This document shows, piece by piece, positions 26,201-38,592 of a DNA stretch of 64,000 bases. Positions within the stretch are counted from its first letter, which is position 1; every line of letters starts with the position of its first letter. The DNA lies in NCBI GenBank assembly GCA_000310025.1, contig FN649730.1, forward strand, positions 361,041-425,040. The letters run 5' to 3'. Origin of the DNA: Ectocarpus siliculosus (taxonomy: Eukaryota; Sar; Phaeophyceae; Ectocarpales; Ectocarpaceae). The translations under genes and the position numbers were made by a program. The notes under the pieces were generated by a model. The model worked only from the letters and a program-made list of their open reading frames with translations. It did no database searches and was not told the origin of the DNA.

Positions 26201-29200
26201 AGCGACTGTTGTTTTGTGTTTGTTGCGCCACACGGTCGAAAAAGGGAAGAAACAATTTTCATGTTGAAACCCACATTACTCTGCGCCCTGCTTGCGGTCG
26301 TCGATAGCTGTACATGACATGAAGAAAATCTGCGTCTTAACTCAACCATTCTTGAGTAGTTTCGGTTGACACCAAGCCAGAGTTGCACAGCAAAGCCTAT
26401 AGGCGGCCCACCATTCCTTCTGCGTTAAATTTAGCCCCGACAACACGACAGTATCGACACGAGAATTGGCCGCATCTCACGCTGCACATTAAATGGACAG
26501 GGCTTGAAGCCGAACAACGTACATACTGTTGAGCCGATCACTCAAGTTTCAGCTTGTCGTCGAATCGGTCATGCGTCTAGCCCTCCTCCGTGGTTGTCGA
26601 GCTACATGGTCTTCAGACCCATGAACCTATCAGCGTCTCCCTTCGGCTTACCGCTGTCCGACCATCAATCGCCTGTGGCTGCCTCAGGTGTTCGTGATGA
26701 CCCAGGAGTGGACCCCGAACTACTACCACTTTACGGTGGAACATCTTCCGCGGATCACTTTGGGGCTAGATATCCTTCTCGAAAACCCAGAAATCATGGT
26801 GAGTGCTGCGGTATGCCTTCCCCGTTTTTCACCACCTAGACTACATTTTCAGTTTTTTATGCATGCCATTTTGTTCAAGGTCGCTGGAAACATGGCGAAC
26901 AAACAGTCGCCGTTGCTAAAAAGGGCATTGCGGGGGATCGCAAGGAATCATGTAGCTCTTGGCACCCCGGGCCGTGTGCGATTACCAGTATCCTGGTGTA
27001 TGTTGCGTGACGCGGAATGCAGGATCCCAAGTTGGGGAGCAGGAGGACGAATCATGTGGCTGTGTCTTGGTCTCAGTTCCTTTGTCATTACCCGATCTGA
27101 TGAGGTTATCGCGAACGACGCCGGTGTGGCACATGCGTCTCACTGCCGTAGAGGGGGGGACGTAGCCTTCTTTTCTGGCAACGAGCAACTAGACTTGCGC
27201 AGCTACCGCATGGCTGATCGGCTAGGGTTGCGTTTTCGAGGTCACAAGGGCGATCAGGATGGGAGAGGGAACATTCGAGTGCGGAGTCGGGGGTAAGAGC
27301 GAGTGGCGGGGCAGTCGGTCTTGTTGTGGAGCTGTTATCGTGTCATGCGACGTTGCCCGACTCCGCACAACTATTGTCTTTCCGCGAGAAGGAAGGGGCG
27401 GTACCCGTGGCGAAGTACACTAGAGCGCTTACTGCGCTAAGAGAAGTCGTCGCCGAGTCCGGGCGAGACCCCCCCAACACTATGCATCACATTCGCTACG
27501 AATCGCGGGCGCTACGACTTTGGCATCCGGCGGGGACATTTCTGAGCGGGTAATTCAAAGAGAAGGAAAACGTTCTTCGGATATATACAAGCAGTACGCT
27601 CAGAACAAAATGGGGGATTCGAGAAGGGTGTCGCGAAAGCTGACGAATGGGAGTAGGTCAGAAGAATGACACCGGGGGAAGGCACGACATGGGGAACGAG
27701 GGGTCGACTGCGCGTAGGCAGTAGTCTGGCTGACTGCACGTGGGCAGTAAGTAGCCTGGAGTAGACCTCGCCTTGGGTGTAGTTAATGGTCGAGTACCAT
27801 TTGGGGACTTGGTCACTCCACACCCCTGCTTGCAATTGCAGTAGCCGGCTTCCCCCCGGCTGGATGTAGCAGATTTGCGAGCAGAGAGAGGGGGAGGATA
27901 GAGACAATTTTTGATGGGGAATCAGGCGCGATGCTTGTGTGTGCTTCAGCGCGGGTTCCCACCCCTTCTCTCTCTCTCGATCCTTGGTGATATAGAAACC
28001 GATAATGACCAAGCAACAAACAGCATGGATACTCGAAACGTCAGTTGAACGTTTGTCTTGGCTGGTCGTCAGCCGTGAAAACTGGTCGGAGCTCCGACTT
28101 GTCCAGAGCAGCTCCTGACGGCTTCACCGAAAAACCCGACAAAAACCAGCATCGATAGATACTTCTGCGCATGTTTGCCACAAGTTACAACCCACACACG
28201 CTGCCCACGAGAACCCAACGTGAGGAGTCATGCACGTGTATCTTCCCTGAAAAGCAGCTCGACGAGCAATGTGGGATATCTGTTGGTACCGGTGCTGTTC
28301 CTGGCCCTTCGGTGCCTATTCCTACGCAAATTCCCTTGTCGTTGGCGATCTCGCCCTTCTTGAACTCCGCTGCTGCCCCTATTTGTTGCTCTGTTCTCGT
28401 CAGGTCATGACATATGTGTCTTCATTTTCTCTTCGATTACGCGCACTATTTGGCGAGACACGGACAAACGCTAGACTAACCGTTGGTCCATGACATCAAT
28501 CGTCACATACGGATGGCCTTTTTCTCTCCTCGTGCTGTTCTTGCATGCCCGAACTAGACCTCGCTCGATTTCGGATGCCTATTCAACGAAACCTCGTTTC
28601 GGATGTAGCACCAATGAGACATATTTGACGTGATGCTATTGACAACGTGCTCCGCGTGTGTTCGAACAACTGCATGCAGATCTCAATGCATTTCTACCAG
28701 CGCGACCCACTACATCACGACATTTCGGCAGTGCAGGAAGTTCAAATGGAGATGCTTGAGATTCTGGGAATCAACAGAAAGCGCGTCGTCTTTGTAAATA
28801 CAGAGGTGGGGAAACAAGCACATGCTGTCGGTGATGGGTCTTAGTCGCTGTCGTTGTTTACCGCAGGGCATATTCGTGCGTTCACTAGACTGTCTTGATG
28901 CATTGAACTCCCAACCAACAAGAGATGTTGCGGTACAAAGAACGTCGGGTTAGGAATAGAAGGTTTGACATGCCATCAGACAGTTTCAAGCATCAATGGC
29001 TAAGATCGGATCTACTACGTCAGGCATGTGCCAATAATTCAATCGCGAGCTGGGTAAACATGAGCTTTGCGTAGTGGCCGTCGTGCCCGAAGGTTCGGGG
29101 GGAAACACCGAAAATAGGTCGGGACTCCGATAGATGATCGCTCCATCGAGCCACGTGTTTTTCGAACTTCGTTGACGGTACACCATTGTGATCGTCTCAG

Positions 29201-32200
29201 GAGTTAAACGATCGCTCCATCGAGCCACGTGTTCTTCGAACTTCGTTGACGGTACACCATTGTGATCATCTCAGGAGTTAAACGAGAGTCAGTTTACTCT
29301 TCTCAAGACTCGTAGCTATAGGGCAGGATTAATGGTGAAGTATCTGCCTTCGTCCTGCTGTTTGTTAGGTTTGATATTACGGATGAACTTAAGGCGGCGA
29401 CCCTAGATATAAGTATTGGTACCACCGGGACTAGGGAGGCACCGCAGTAGAAGTTTCTTGTTTCAGCTCGTATGCAGGTGCTTTGAATGTTGAATCCGTC
29501 GCCTGTACCCTTGCGCACAGATTCCGCCACGCCCCCCTCCCTGGCGTGGAGGTTAAAGCGAAATTGGGTTGTGTATTGTGGTCCCGGTGAGACTTGCGCC
29601 TTTTCGTATCTTAAGCCGGTTAGCACAGGTAGTTTGAATTCGGTGCCTGGATATCAACGAAGCATGCACACCCCTCGCGTGCGCTGACACTGAATCGTTT
29701 CCATCTGTCCGCCGGTCAGCTCGACTGAGTGACGCTTACTCATTCACAATCAGCAACTCGTTTTGTACTACTCGATACCCGCTCGCTGCAACGCTAAATC
29801 CGCTTTACCTCTCGGTCTCGTTTCCTTCCCATCCCAGATGCATGCAGAACTAGCGATTGTGCCGACTAGTACTAATTGCGGCGACCCCGACCTGCAGATG
29901 GTCAACATGCTCAGGAACAGATTCTTGCAGGTGGGGAGTAATTAATCGATTCAGTGGGGGCGGTTGCGGGCACGGGATTCTTGGTGATGTTCGTCGTGTT
30001 TCTGGCAGGAGTTGCCCTTGCTGTTTCTTTTCCAAATATTTCGTGTTTTTTTGTTTTTTTCGCAAAGATATCGATGCATGTTGGAGTCGTCCTGGTCGGG
30101 ATGGGCTGGCATTGCCCCCTCACGAAGCAGAACTTATCCACGTCATCGGCGACTGCTGCACTGTCTTCGCAGGGCCTTTTCCCGACCACGAATGGCGTTC
30201 CTCCTGCGCCACCCCGCCCGGTGATTGTGCTTGTTGTGCGCAACAAACTTCGGGGCCTGATGAATAACGAAGAGGTACGTGTACGTGCATCGTACACGCG
30301 CACGTTTGTTGGTCACTAAGTAGTATTGACTGCCGTTGCGTTCCTATCGGATGTTCGATGGACGGCGGCCATCTCTCAACCTCCGGTGAGGCTGATATCC
30401 TACACAACGGCGATGCGTATGGTGCACGCTAAGCCCGCCACATAGAAATACTGGCCGTGATAGACAGCGAAAGGCCACTGGGTTAAGAGAGAAGGAAAAG
30501 CACAAAGAGAATGAACCCTACAGAAATGTATGTACGTGGCTAGCCCGCTCACAGAGGGTCCACGGGGGAAGTCTCCTAGAACTTCGAGTGATCTCGAAGG
30601 ACAGTTGGGTTGTACGGACGAGGTTCTCCGATGCGCAACATCGATTAGTTGTCTTTGCTTGCATGTTTTTTAGTCGTGCATCATCAGGCAGTGCACGACA
30701 GATGGGCAGTGAGTAGAATAGTACAGACTCACGAAATTCTAAGCGTAATTTACAGGGTGGATGGGGTGTAGCCCGTAGTCATAGTACCCAACGCATCCCA
30801 TGCCGTTGGTATATGTTTTCATATCGCGATCCGACGTTGGCGAAATAGCGGAGTTTCTTTTTCTCGCTTGGTTGACTTATGCTGGCTAGTCATCATGTCC
30901 TGTCCGATGCAACACCAACAACTGACAATAATTCGAAAAATAGGTGAAAGAGGCCCTGGAGAGAAATTTTCCAAGCTTCGACGTGGTGGAGTTCTTCGGC
31001 ACAGGTTCTGTCCGTGACCAGCTCGAGACCTTCGCAACCGCGGCCATGATCATTGCTCCCCACGGGGCCGGGCTTGCCAACATGATGGTCGCGCCCCTGC
31101 ACACTCCGGTGCTGGAGATAGGGACGTTAGCGTGCCCCCCCTGCTTCTTGAGGCTCGCGTTGAAGGTACGGATTGGCCATAGGGATATGTTGCGCTATAA
31201 TGAATAAGTGGCCGGGAAGGGTGGGGAATACTTATCCCCAACTGCTTGTTTCTTCGCTGACGTTAGTGTGCTGCACGAACAAGTACTAGCATCCGAAATG
31301 GTGCTTATTGTCGATGTGCCGGCGGTGTTGAGTGCGCTGCCAGGCGGCAGGGCATCCGTGCAGTGTACGATATTTACTGAACGTATAGCAGAGAGCGCGT
31401 AGCCTATCCGAAACGGTTTGTGGTTCATTTCCGAATAATTGGTTGCTTCGTAGGTCTTCATAGTTGTGATAAGATAGTTGCTTCTTTGGCCGACGTTAGA
31501 CAATGAATCACTCACCACCAATTGCCGATCCGGACCGCCTTGTTCATGCCGCACCGACCGAACAACGTTTCCCGCAACCAACCATGACCGAAAAATAGCT
31601 CCACCACATCTACGCGAGACATCCCGGGGGCGAGTGGTCACAGACGTGCCATGCATGGTACCAGCCAGACGTCGATGAAATCGTCGAACTAGCAAGGTGA
31701 GCGAAACCTTGCTGGCGTTTCGTATACTTCTAGTGGTGTTCGTGTTCGTGTTATTGTTGTGGCAACGTATTATTATTTTGTCACATAAGAGTCCCTAGGC
31801 GTCTCCCGATGGCTGGCCGGTGTGGCTGCAACTAACATGTTTCGCATTGAATGACGACATGTGGTTAAGTCGTATATTCCGATTGTTGGGATGGCGAAGC
31901 TGGGGTTTGCAGCCGTGCCCAAGGCAGCTCTTCGCTGAACGGAGTGTAGTGGTCGGAATTATCTGTAGACGAAAGTACTCGAAATGGGTGGCTTCAAGGT
32001 GAGTGGCACGCATGGGAAACAGCCAGCAAGTGGGGGTTGGCTCGGGACGAATGTCGATGAAAGTTCCACTCTCGGCAAGGTTTCACGATCAGCGGGTCGT
32101 GCTCACCTGCATGGGCAATATTTCAAATCTTGTTTCGGAAGAACTCGTCACTGAGCATACACAGTCTGGTCTACCCACACTTGCACTTCACCCCCCCCCC

Positions 32201-32357
32201 CCCTCTCACCTAACGCTAATCTTTCCATGGTTTTTTCGAAACCGTTGCTTTCTTGATGCATCCGAATGTTTGCAGGGATCTCCTCGAGGCAAAACGCCAG
32301 GTAGGGAATGCCCTGGGGCTCCCTGAAGTAGCAGAAGCCCATCAAGAACACCCGTAG
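21956..32357 (+). CDS. GT61-family glycosyltransferase, gene B (13 exons)
   Basis: Proposed exons: 21956-22015, 22471-23052, 23309-23493, 24333-24461, 25090-25231, 25812-25919, 26688-26798, 28680-28805, 29838-29930, 30173-30274, 30944-31165, 31599-31696, 32276-32357 (TAG). They total 2040 nt (679 codons). Phases match gene A at every junction. The GT61 signature NYYHFTVEHLPRI is at about residues 413-425 and APHGAGLAN at about 584-592. Exon 2 encodes a polar stem with an Ala run from a CAG-like repeat. The last exon is 11 codons longer than in gene A. In exon 5 the GTAAAA donor of gene A is lost, and the frame requires GTTGGG three bases upstream, giving one codon fewer. Without transcripts the use of this donor is inferred. 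No inactivating change was seen. Predicted type II secretory-pathway enzyme; substrate unknown. Confidence 0.82.
23252..23295 (+). repeat. (CT)n microsatellite before exon 3 of gene B
   Basis: About 22 CT units end 13 bp before the CTGCAG acceptor at 23308. They take the polypyrimidine position, as in genes A and C. Confidence 0.95.
29136..29283 (+). repeat. 74-bp tandem duplication, only in gene B intron 8
   Basis: Two adjacent copies start GATCGCTCCATCGAGCC. Gene C has a single copy at the matching place (about 52163-52237), so the duplication arose after the B/C split. Confidence 0.9.
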
Positions 32358-32392
32358 TTTTCACGGTCCACCTCCGCCCGGCTTTACTGTTT

Positions 32393-32756
32393 TTCTCTTT
32401 TTCTCTCTTTTTCTGTGCCAGATGATCTTGTCTCTGCTTGCGTTGTGAAGTACCAAGATTGAACCAAGGGGGTGTACCTCTTTCTCTCCGGCCCATGATA
32501 GTGACTCCTAGACTCAGTTGATACCTCGCATAGCGCGCAGAGGGAGTGGAGGACTCCAGAATATCTGTCGTTGATTTCTATTGACTTGCGGACCCCTCGG
32601 GGCCAGTTTATTTGAGTGTACCTTTTTAGGGTAAGTTAACCTGTGACCACGGGAATGGACCGCGTCGAGTGTTGGATCAGTACGGACATACGAAGGTACT
32701 GGGTAGACAGAGATCGGAACGGTTTTTAATGTGAAGACAAAAACAACAACAACACA
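32393..32756 (+). mobile_element. R1 retroposon, 5'-truncated, beside gene B
   Basis: This 364-bp insertion starts just after the gene B stop codon. The matching place in copy 2 (about 55709-55715) reads straight through, giving an empty site. It is bounded by the direct repeat ACTGTTT (32386-32392 and 32757-32763) and ends in an A/C-rich (CAA)n-like tail. Compared with the long R1 copy it is truncated at the 5' end. It lies in the 3' flank between the convergent genes and could affect their 3' ends. Confidence 0.85.
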
Positions 32757-32847
32757 ACTGTTTCTGGGAATCCTCTCAGCTACCGGGGAGTGATGTTAGA
32801 CTTCCTATCGCGCACGGTCGCGTCCTGCACAGCCGGGACGGAATGCC

Positions 32848-33495
32848 TCAAATGTGTGCCAAGGCACCGGGACCGGGCAGGGGGGGCTTTTTGCCCACTT
32901 CTGCCGATCCAGATATGCTCTTTTGAGTGCGGAGGACAAGGTCCTCTCCGTAATCCTTTGGCGCAAATTCATCGCCCTCTTGCATGGCGATGTACACCTC
33001 CCTGAGGACGAAATTCAATGTTGTGTGTTTTTTCAAATATTATTGCCTGTGTACATGCTTGTAGTTGACCTATCTTTTTTTTCGACTCGTGATGCTTTGG
33101 GCTTTGTGTGTGGTCGTTCATGCGTGTTTGATTTCCGTGATTATGTTGTATAGCCCGCGCTAAGCAGCAGGCCGAAATCAAGCCAATAAACAACACGTTG
33201 GGTCCAAGGTCCTCTGGCAGTGCATTCATGTGTTGTGTTTTTTTGTGAGCGTCACCCGTGATGCTCACCTGGTAAATGAACCGGCGTCTTCTTCCTGCAC
33301 GAATGTCGCGAAAGTTCCTTCTAGGCCTCGGGCGATGTGTGCATCTGTAGGTATCATGGACCAGGCTAGGGGGCCGACCAATGAAAATACGAACACGCTT
33401 TCAATCATCGGGGTCCCCCGGCAGAGAGAGGGGGTTCTGACAAATGTTCCCAGATAAATGTTGGCCTGCTGATAACCCATGTTTGGTTGGATCAA
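32848..33495 (-). CDS. Unknown convergent gene, copy B (2 exons seen)
   Basis: Two minus-strand exons fit together. The upstream exon covers about 33269-33495 with donor AG|GTGAGC and includes ESVFVFSLVGPLAWSM and ARGLEGTF. The downstream exon is 32848-33001, with acceptor CCTCAG, and includes EVYIAMQEGDEFAPKDYG. Phases match across the junction. The frame is supported by the substitution pattern against copy A. I recognise no family. The 5' end is open, because further upstream exons could lie to the right. The gene faces GT61 gene B, and the R1 insertion lies between their 3' ends. Confidence 0.45.
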
Positions 33496-35386
33496 ATTGT
33501 TTTTGCGGGTTGTTCAATGGCAGCAGTTTCGATGGTGTGTTGGACTCCTGCCCCCTTCGGGATATGCCCTTGTCTCTTTCATTTTCTAGTAGTGTGCTGG
33601 CGCTTCCGTTGTTACTGAGCACGTGACACGGGCCAGATTTGCTCAGGTGATTCCATGTGACGTCAGAAACTAACAATAGCGGTGATTTGTTGCAATTTAG
33701 TGCTTTTCACTCAGACCCTAACCCTTGGGGTATGGCAGACCCAAGACCGTGTGCACCTCCTCGTGTTCCTGATGATGCGTTTATCGCGCCATTGCCCACC
33801 TGGATCTTGTGTTAAATAGGTGTTTCTTCTCTAAAATATACAAATGCGTGAATCCTGTTTGCAATGCTATCCACGTTACTGCTTATTTCAATATGTTGGG
33901 ATGGATTGTTCAGTGTAGCCATGCATATGAGGCGAGCGTACCGCGTTTGTTTCACGTCATTCTGAGTAAGGACTGGTTGTTAGGAATGCGTGCGGGAATG
34001 ACGGCCGAGCCCTCTCGTTAAGAAATGAAGTCATGCAAATCCCTTGTTTGTCTTAGGACGGATCTCTTGAGATCGGGAGGCAAGGCCGTAGCAGCGTAGT
34101 AGAACCTACGAGCCAGTGCCTGGGTGAATGACGAGCAAGTGCCCTATGTTGGCTCAGCTTTCGAGTTTGGGCCACGGGGCCTACCTCATATTTTACGCTT
34201 TTGTGCGCCACGTTTGTTTGTTGTCGACGAAATGGTGGTGGCGTTCATTTTCTTTTTCGGAAATAAATGCGTTTGCTAATGGATAGACAGCAGACAATAG
34301 GTATTTCCCCTTTGCTAATGGATAGCAGACAATAGGTATCATCATGTTTTTATATCCATCGTTTGTTGCAGCAAGGGAAAAATGTTGTTGCGGGTGTTAT
34401 GAGTTACAATCCATCGAAGAGTAGATCAACCATTCATTCGTCCGAAGACTATTACATAATATTAGCTTCTGTGTTCTAGTATATGTATACAGCAGGAAGA
34501 ATTGTACAGCCTAGCTAGGGTGTGCGGTTAGATGTCATAAATGACAAATCACGCATATGAACGTGCCACAAAGGGCACGTCATAACACCAGTCAGTTCAA
34601 CTAGGATACTTTGGCTACCACATGGGGCCGTCTCGAAGCACTGGCAAATATTAGGAAACAAAATACAAACACAGAAAGACTACATGTATGTACCCATTCG
34701 AGATAAAATACCACACACATGAGTCGAACGGCATGTGTTGAGGTCTTCACAGTGAATGGAGGGAAACCGGCTGGGTACTGGGCTTATTTGGAGTCTACAC
34801 ACTGCAGTTTTTCGATCAGTGGATGCCAGATGCCAGCAGGTACTAGACTAATCACAAAATCGCGGTATAGGTACAAATAAATACCACAAGACATCTCCTC
34901 CCCCGTATTGTTCTTTACCTACTGGGTCAACGACAAAATTATCGGGGAGAAACCCTCCGCTATGATATTCTGCCTTCACAGCAATACGTCGCAGTGTCTC
35001 TTGACAACTTGCTGGATTTTACTTATTTCTGCTGTTGTTGTTGTTGATCTACGATACACGGCAAAACTTCCAAATAAATCGAGGCGGATCAACTCCCCTA
35101 TGGCTTGCTCGGTTGGGTGACGCGTCTAGCCCCTGTCGGCTCGTTGAAGCCATCGATCTCGATAGCATCCACATTGTAGAACGTCAGCAGTGAAGGATAT
35201 CATCAGCAGCACATGTAGAGAAGAAGTGGTGCGGGTATCTTAACTGGTACGACCACAAAAAACATGCTGAAAAATGTTTCCCACCTGGGATAAATAACGT
35301 ATATAATCACCGAAACCACACTGAAACCCTTGGAAGATGACAATATATATAGCGAAGCTGCGCTACATGTTGTCATCTTCCATAGC
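33496..35386. other. Unassigned region, end of copy 1 and spacer
   Basis: To about 34265 this is the right-hand end of the duplication. From 34266 to 35386 the sequence is unique in the window. It includes an imperfect tandem repeat (TTTGCTAATGGATAG, about 34270-34340) and a hairpin with 12-bp arms GGAAGATGACAA / TTGTCATCTTCC (35332-35381). No gene is supported. Confidence 0.4.
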
Positions 35387-35956
35387 CCACACCCGTCCGC
35401 CGATATCCATGTTCGCCTGCAGACCACTGCTGTGTACTCCAGGCACCCGGCCACGCGGAGAGCAGAGGAACGGGGAACAGGCGCAGGAACTGCCACGCGC
35501 CACATCTCTATCCGCCCGCGGATGCTTGCTCTGACACTATCGTCATCATACGTACCAGTTGGAGCGGGAGCTGAGGAACCATCCAAGAGACTCTTAATTT
35601 TTTCAAGTGGAAACTGCTGTACTTCTACAGCGTTCTACAGGCCGGTTCTACAGCAGTACGTCGCTCACAGGCTGGTGCAGGTGACAGGCTGGTGAGGTGC
35701 GAGGTGTGCGCGTTGCATCATGACTTGTTGTATGCATAGCATCGACCGCGCAAACCGGCTGACCCGTGAATAGACATCAGTGCCAGCAGGGGCAAAGCCA
35801 AGGGGGGTCAAAACTCGAAAAAAGCCTCCTGGTTGTTGTTGTTGTCTTCACATTAAAAACCGTTCCGATCTCTACCCGGCACCTTCGTATGTCCGTACTG
35901 ATCCAACACTCGACGCGGTCGATTCCCGTGGCCACAGGTTGTTGTTGTCTTCACAT

Positions 35957-35997
35957 TAAGGTTAGGGTTAGGGTTAGGGTTAGGGGTTAGGTTAACA
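35957..35997 (+). repeat. Interstitial TTAGGG tract inside R1
   Basis: About four TTAGGG units follow a second, partial copy of the R1 tail (TTGTTGTTGTCTTCACATTAA, from about 35939). Other R1 copies run uninterrupted from CCACAGG to TTAAC here, so the tail fragment plus telomeric repeats is an insertion. Confidence 0.85.
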
Positions 35998-36063
35998 TAC
36001 CCTAAAAAGGTACACTCAAATAAAAAAGCCCCGAGGGGTCCGCAAGTCAATAGAAATCAACGA

Positions 36064-36428
36064 TGATCGATAATAATTCGGGTGGCTCAGTTCTGTGTGC
36101 TGGGAGTGTAGAGCAGCTCGGCCATGACGGGCCGTGGATGGGTAGAAAACGTGTTGGGAAACGTGTTGGGAAACGTGCTGTATTCTTCGGGGGTGTGCTT
36201 GCGCTCGTAAATCTGTCACGGCATCAAGGACGCGTCACGCTCATCACGGTTCGTTGAAGTACCAAACGCATCTCTCTGAATCTCCATCAAACTCTTCTCA
36301 CTTCGAAGGAAATTACCCAGAAAGTTCTGGTGGTCCATCCGCATCTCATCACTGCAATTTCCGTAGGTATGTGTACCAAAGACAACCCGTCGTACTATGC
36401 TACGAGTACACCCCCAATATATCGAACA
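36064..36428 (-). repeat. Copia 3' LTR
   Basis: It aligns along its length with 40347-40697 and contains the shared segment GTGGCTCAGTTCTGTGTGCT. It has an extra GTTGGGAAAC-type unit and other small differences, so the two LTRs have diverged since insertion. Confidence 0.9.
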
Positions 36429-36852
36429 GCCCCCCTGCTCGTATGCATCGTCATGCTTCGGCAAATACCAATCCTCTTCTGTACCATTATCTCCAAAACA
36501 AGAAAAAATATCTTTCAAGACAAATCACAAGCAAGAAAATCCCAACACAACCAAAACTCCTCCAAAACATTCAAGAAATATCCCAACACAACCAAGACTC
36601 CTAGAAAACAACCAAGAAAAATCCCAACAATTCCAACACTCCTACTACCTTCACCAGACTCTCTCTTTCTCTTGTCCAATCTCGTCTCTCTCTTTCTCTT
36701 TCCACTACAGCATACGAATCGACCCCAAAACACTCCTTCACTGCAAGTTCATCACAAAGTCACGGTGCAACGCAAAAGACTCCTTCCTTGCTAATAGCCT
36801 TCGTCAAGAAGTCTGCATGCTGAAATTGCGTCGGCACATGAGTAATTGAAAT

Positions 36853-37275
36853 CTATTTCTTCTCTACCAGCTCCCTAATAAAGTGATGCCGTACATCGAT
36901 GTGCTTCGAGTTGGAGTTCGTGATCGGGTTGTGCGCAATCTGAATCGCTCCCTGATTATCCTCGAACACCGGGATGCACGGCATACCCGCATCTGGCAAC
37001 ATAAAACGCCACACCTGCCTCAAGAACAACACCTCCTTCAAGACGTCGGCAATTGCCACATACTCTGCTTCCGTGGTGGAAAGCGTAACGCACTTCTGCG
37101 TCCTCGAAAACCAACTCACACACCCACCCGCACACATCACTAACCCTCCTGACACCGATCTACGGTCTGTCGCCTTGCTTGCATAGTCGGCATCCACAAA
37201 CTCCTGCATGCTCATCCCAATCACCACTCCCCTCTCAAATGTAATCCCCATCCAACTCGTCCTCCGCACGTACCC
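36853..37275 (-). pseudogene. Copia RNase H domain remnant
   Basis: The minus-strand frame shows the Copia RNase H pattern: DADYA near the start, then SVSGG, STTEAEYVA and EDNQGA, and finally KHIDVRHHFIRE. These correspond to the family's acidic catalytic segments and conserved C-terminal His region. The upstream continuation is cut by the hAT-like element at 37283. The domain itself appears intact. Confidence 0.88.
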
Positions 37276-37283
37276 TAAAATAC

Positions 37284-38592
37284 CAGGGTACACCTCGGGA
37301 AAATTCCCGCCGTTTTTTTCCCGCCGTGGTGGGCGGTCCCGGTACTGGCGGGAATTACCGCCACATTCGGTGGTACCGGGAACCGCCGAAGGCGGTACCG
37401 CCGAAAAACGAAAAACCGCCGACCGCCTAAAAAGTACCGCCACATTGCAGTACCGCCTAAAAAGTACCGCCAAAAAACGAAGTACCGGGAACCGCCTAAA
37501 AAGAACCGCCATATTGCAGTACCGCCGAAAAAGTACCGCCGTACTGCAGTACCGCCAAAATGGTACCGCCAAAAAACGAAGTACCGGGAACCGCCAAAAG
37601 AGAACCGCCATATTGCAGTACCGCCGAAAAAATACCGCCGTACTGCAGTACCGCCAAAATGGTACCGCCATACTTTAGTTTTGCCCTCTAAAGTAGCATA
37701 GGGCACTAACTCCAACGCCATGTCTCGCGCTGAACAGTGGTTCGAGTCCAACTGGCGTGCGTCTTTGTTCACATTTATTCTTGTTTCTTTTTCTCTTTCG
37801 TCATACATATATATATATATTTTTTTTTTGGTTCTGCCTTGTTCCTTTTCGGCGGAACCTCTTTCATCTGTCGCCGATCGTCAGCTGTTCGAACACACCC
37901 GTGGCATTCGACGGATCGCGTTTTGGCGCGCTCTTCTCTTTTTGCATTTTCTTTCTTCTTTTGGTTGCCTTTCGTTTGTCCATGAACAGCTCGATTTGAC
38001 CATGGGTATGCATCGCATCGTGAATTCACGAAATCATATGGGAGATGCAGGCTCTCAAGCGTACATACAAGAGACAAAAAGAGACCCATCCTGAAAGAGA
38101 GGAAAGAGGTTCGCCGGTTGATGGGGCGCCAAGGGCACCGAAATGTAGTTTGGCATCGCCATATTTTATATTTTGATATTCTGGTCTACTCGCAACCCTC
38201 GAAGGCGGTGCCGCCATATTTCAGTACCGCCACCAAAAAACCGCCATATTTGGCAGTACCGGGAACCGCCGAAGACGGTACCGCCATATTTCAGTACCGC
38301 CAGAAAAATACCGCCATATTTGGCAGTACCGGGAACCGCCGAAGGCGGTACCGCCATATTGCAGTACCGTCAGAAAAATACCGCCGTATTTGGCAGTACC
38401 GGGAACCGCCTAAAAAAAACCGCCATATTGACGTACCGCCAAAAAAGTACCGCCATTATTGGCAGTACCGGGAACCGCCAAAGGCGGTACCGCCGGAAAA
38501 CGAAATACCGCCAACCGCCAAAAAAGTACCGCCACATTGACGTACCGCCCCGCCTGGATCCGCCTAAAAAACTAGTACCGAGGTGTACCCTG
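37284..38592. mobile_element. hAT-like non-autonomous DNA transposon
   Basis: The 15-bp terminal inverted repeats are CAGGGTACACCTCGG (37284-37298) and CCGAGGTGTACCCTG (38578-38592). An 8-bp target duplication TAAAATAC flanks them (37276-37283 and 38593-38600). CAGGG ends and an 8-bp duplication are the hallmarks of hAT elements. No transposase is encoded. Two CCGCC-rich minisatellite arrays (about 37310-37680 and 38195-38570) flank a unique core (37680-38190). The insertion interrupts the Copia reverse transcriptase/RNase H frame, which resumes on the other side. Confidence 0.9.

Larger units (their letters stand above)
18250..34265. repeat. Segmental duplication, copy 1 (contains gene B)
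   Basis: The block is nearly colinear and highly similar to 35387-57585 once insertions in either copy are removed. Shared landmarks are the 18250-18693 block, the CCCATGGG arrays, the 5' flank, all 13 GT61 exons and introns, and the minus-strand gene. Exons differ by only a few percent at most. The right end of similarity lies near 34265, at the motif GTGGCGTTCATTTTC. Copies are in direct orientation with about 1.1 kb between them, so this is a tandem duplication. Copy 1 keeps the empty site (18689-18693, CTGGT) of the transposon stack that interrupts copy 2. Confidence 0.9.

Noticed and set aside
37690-37765. tRNA-like B box (GGTTCGAGTCC) in the hAT-like core
   Set aside because: The acceptor and T stems do not pair, and no cloverleaf can be drawn.
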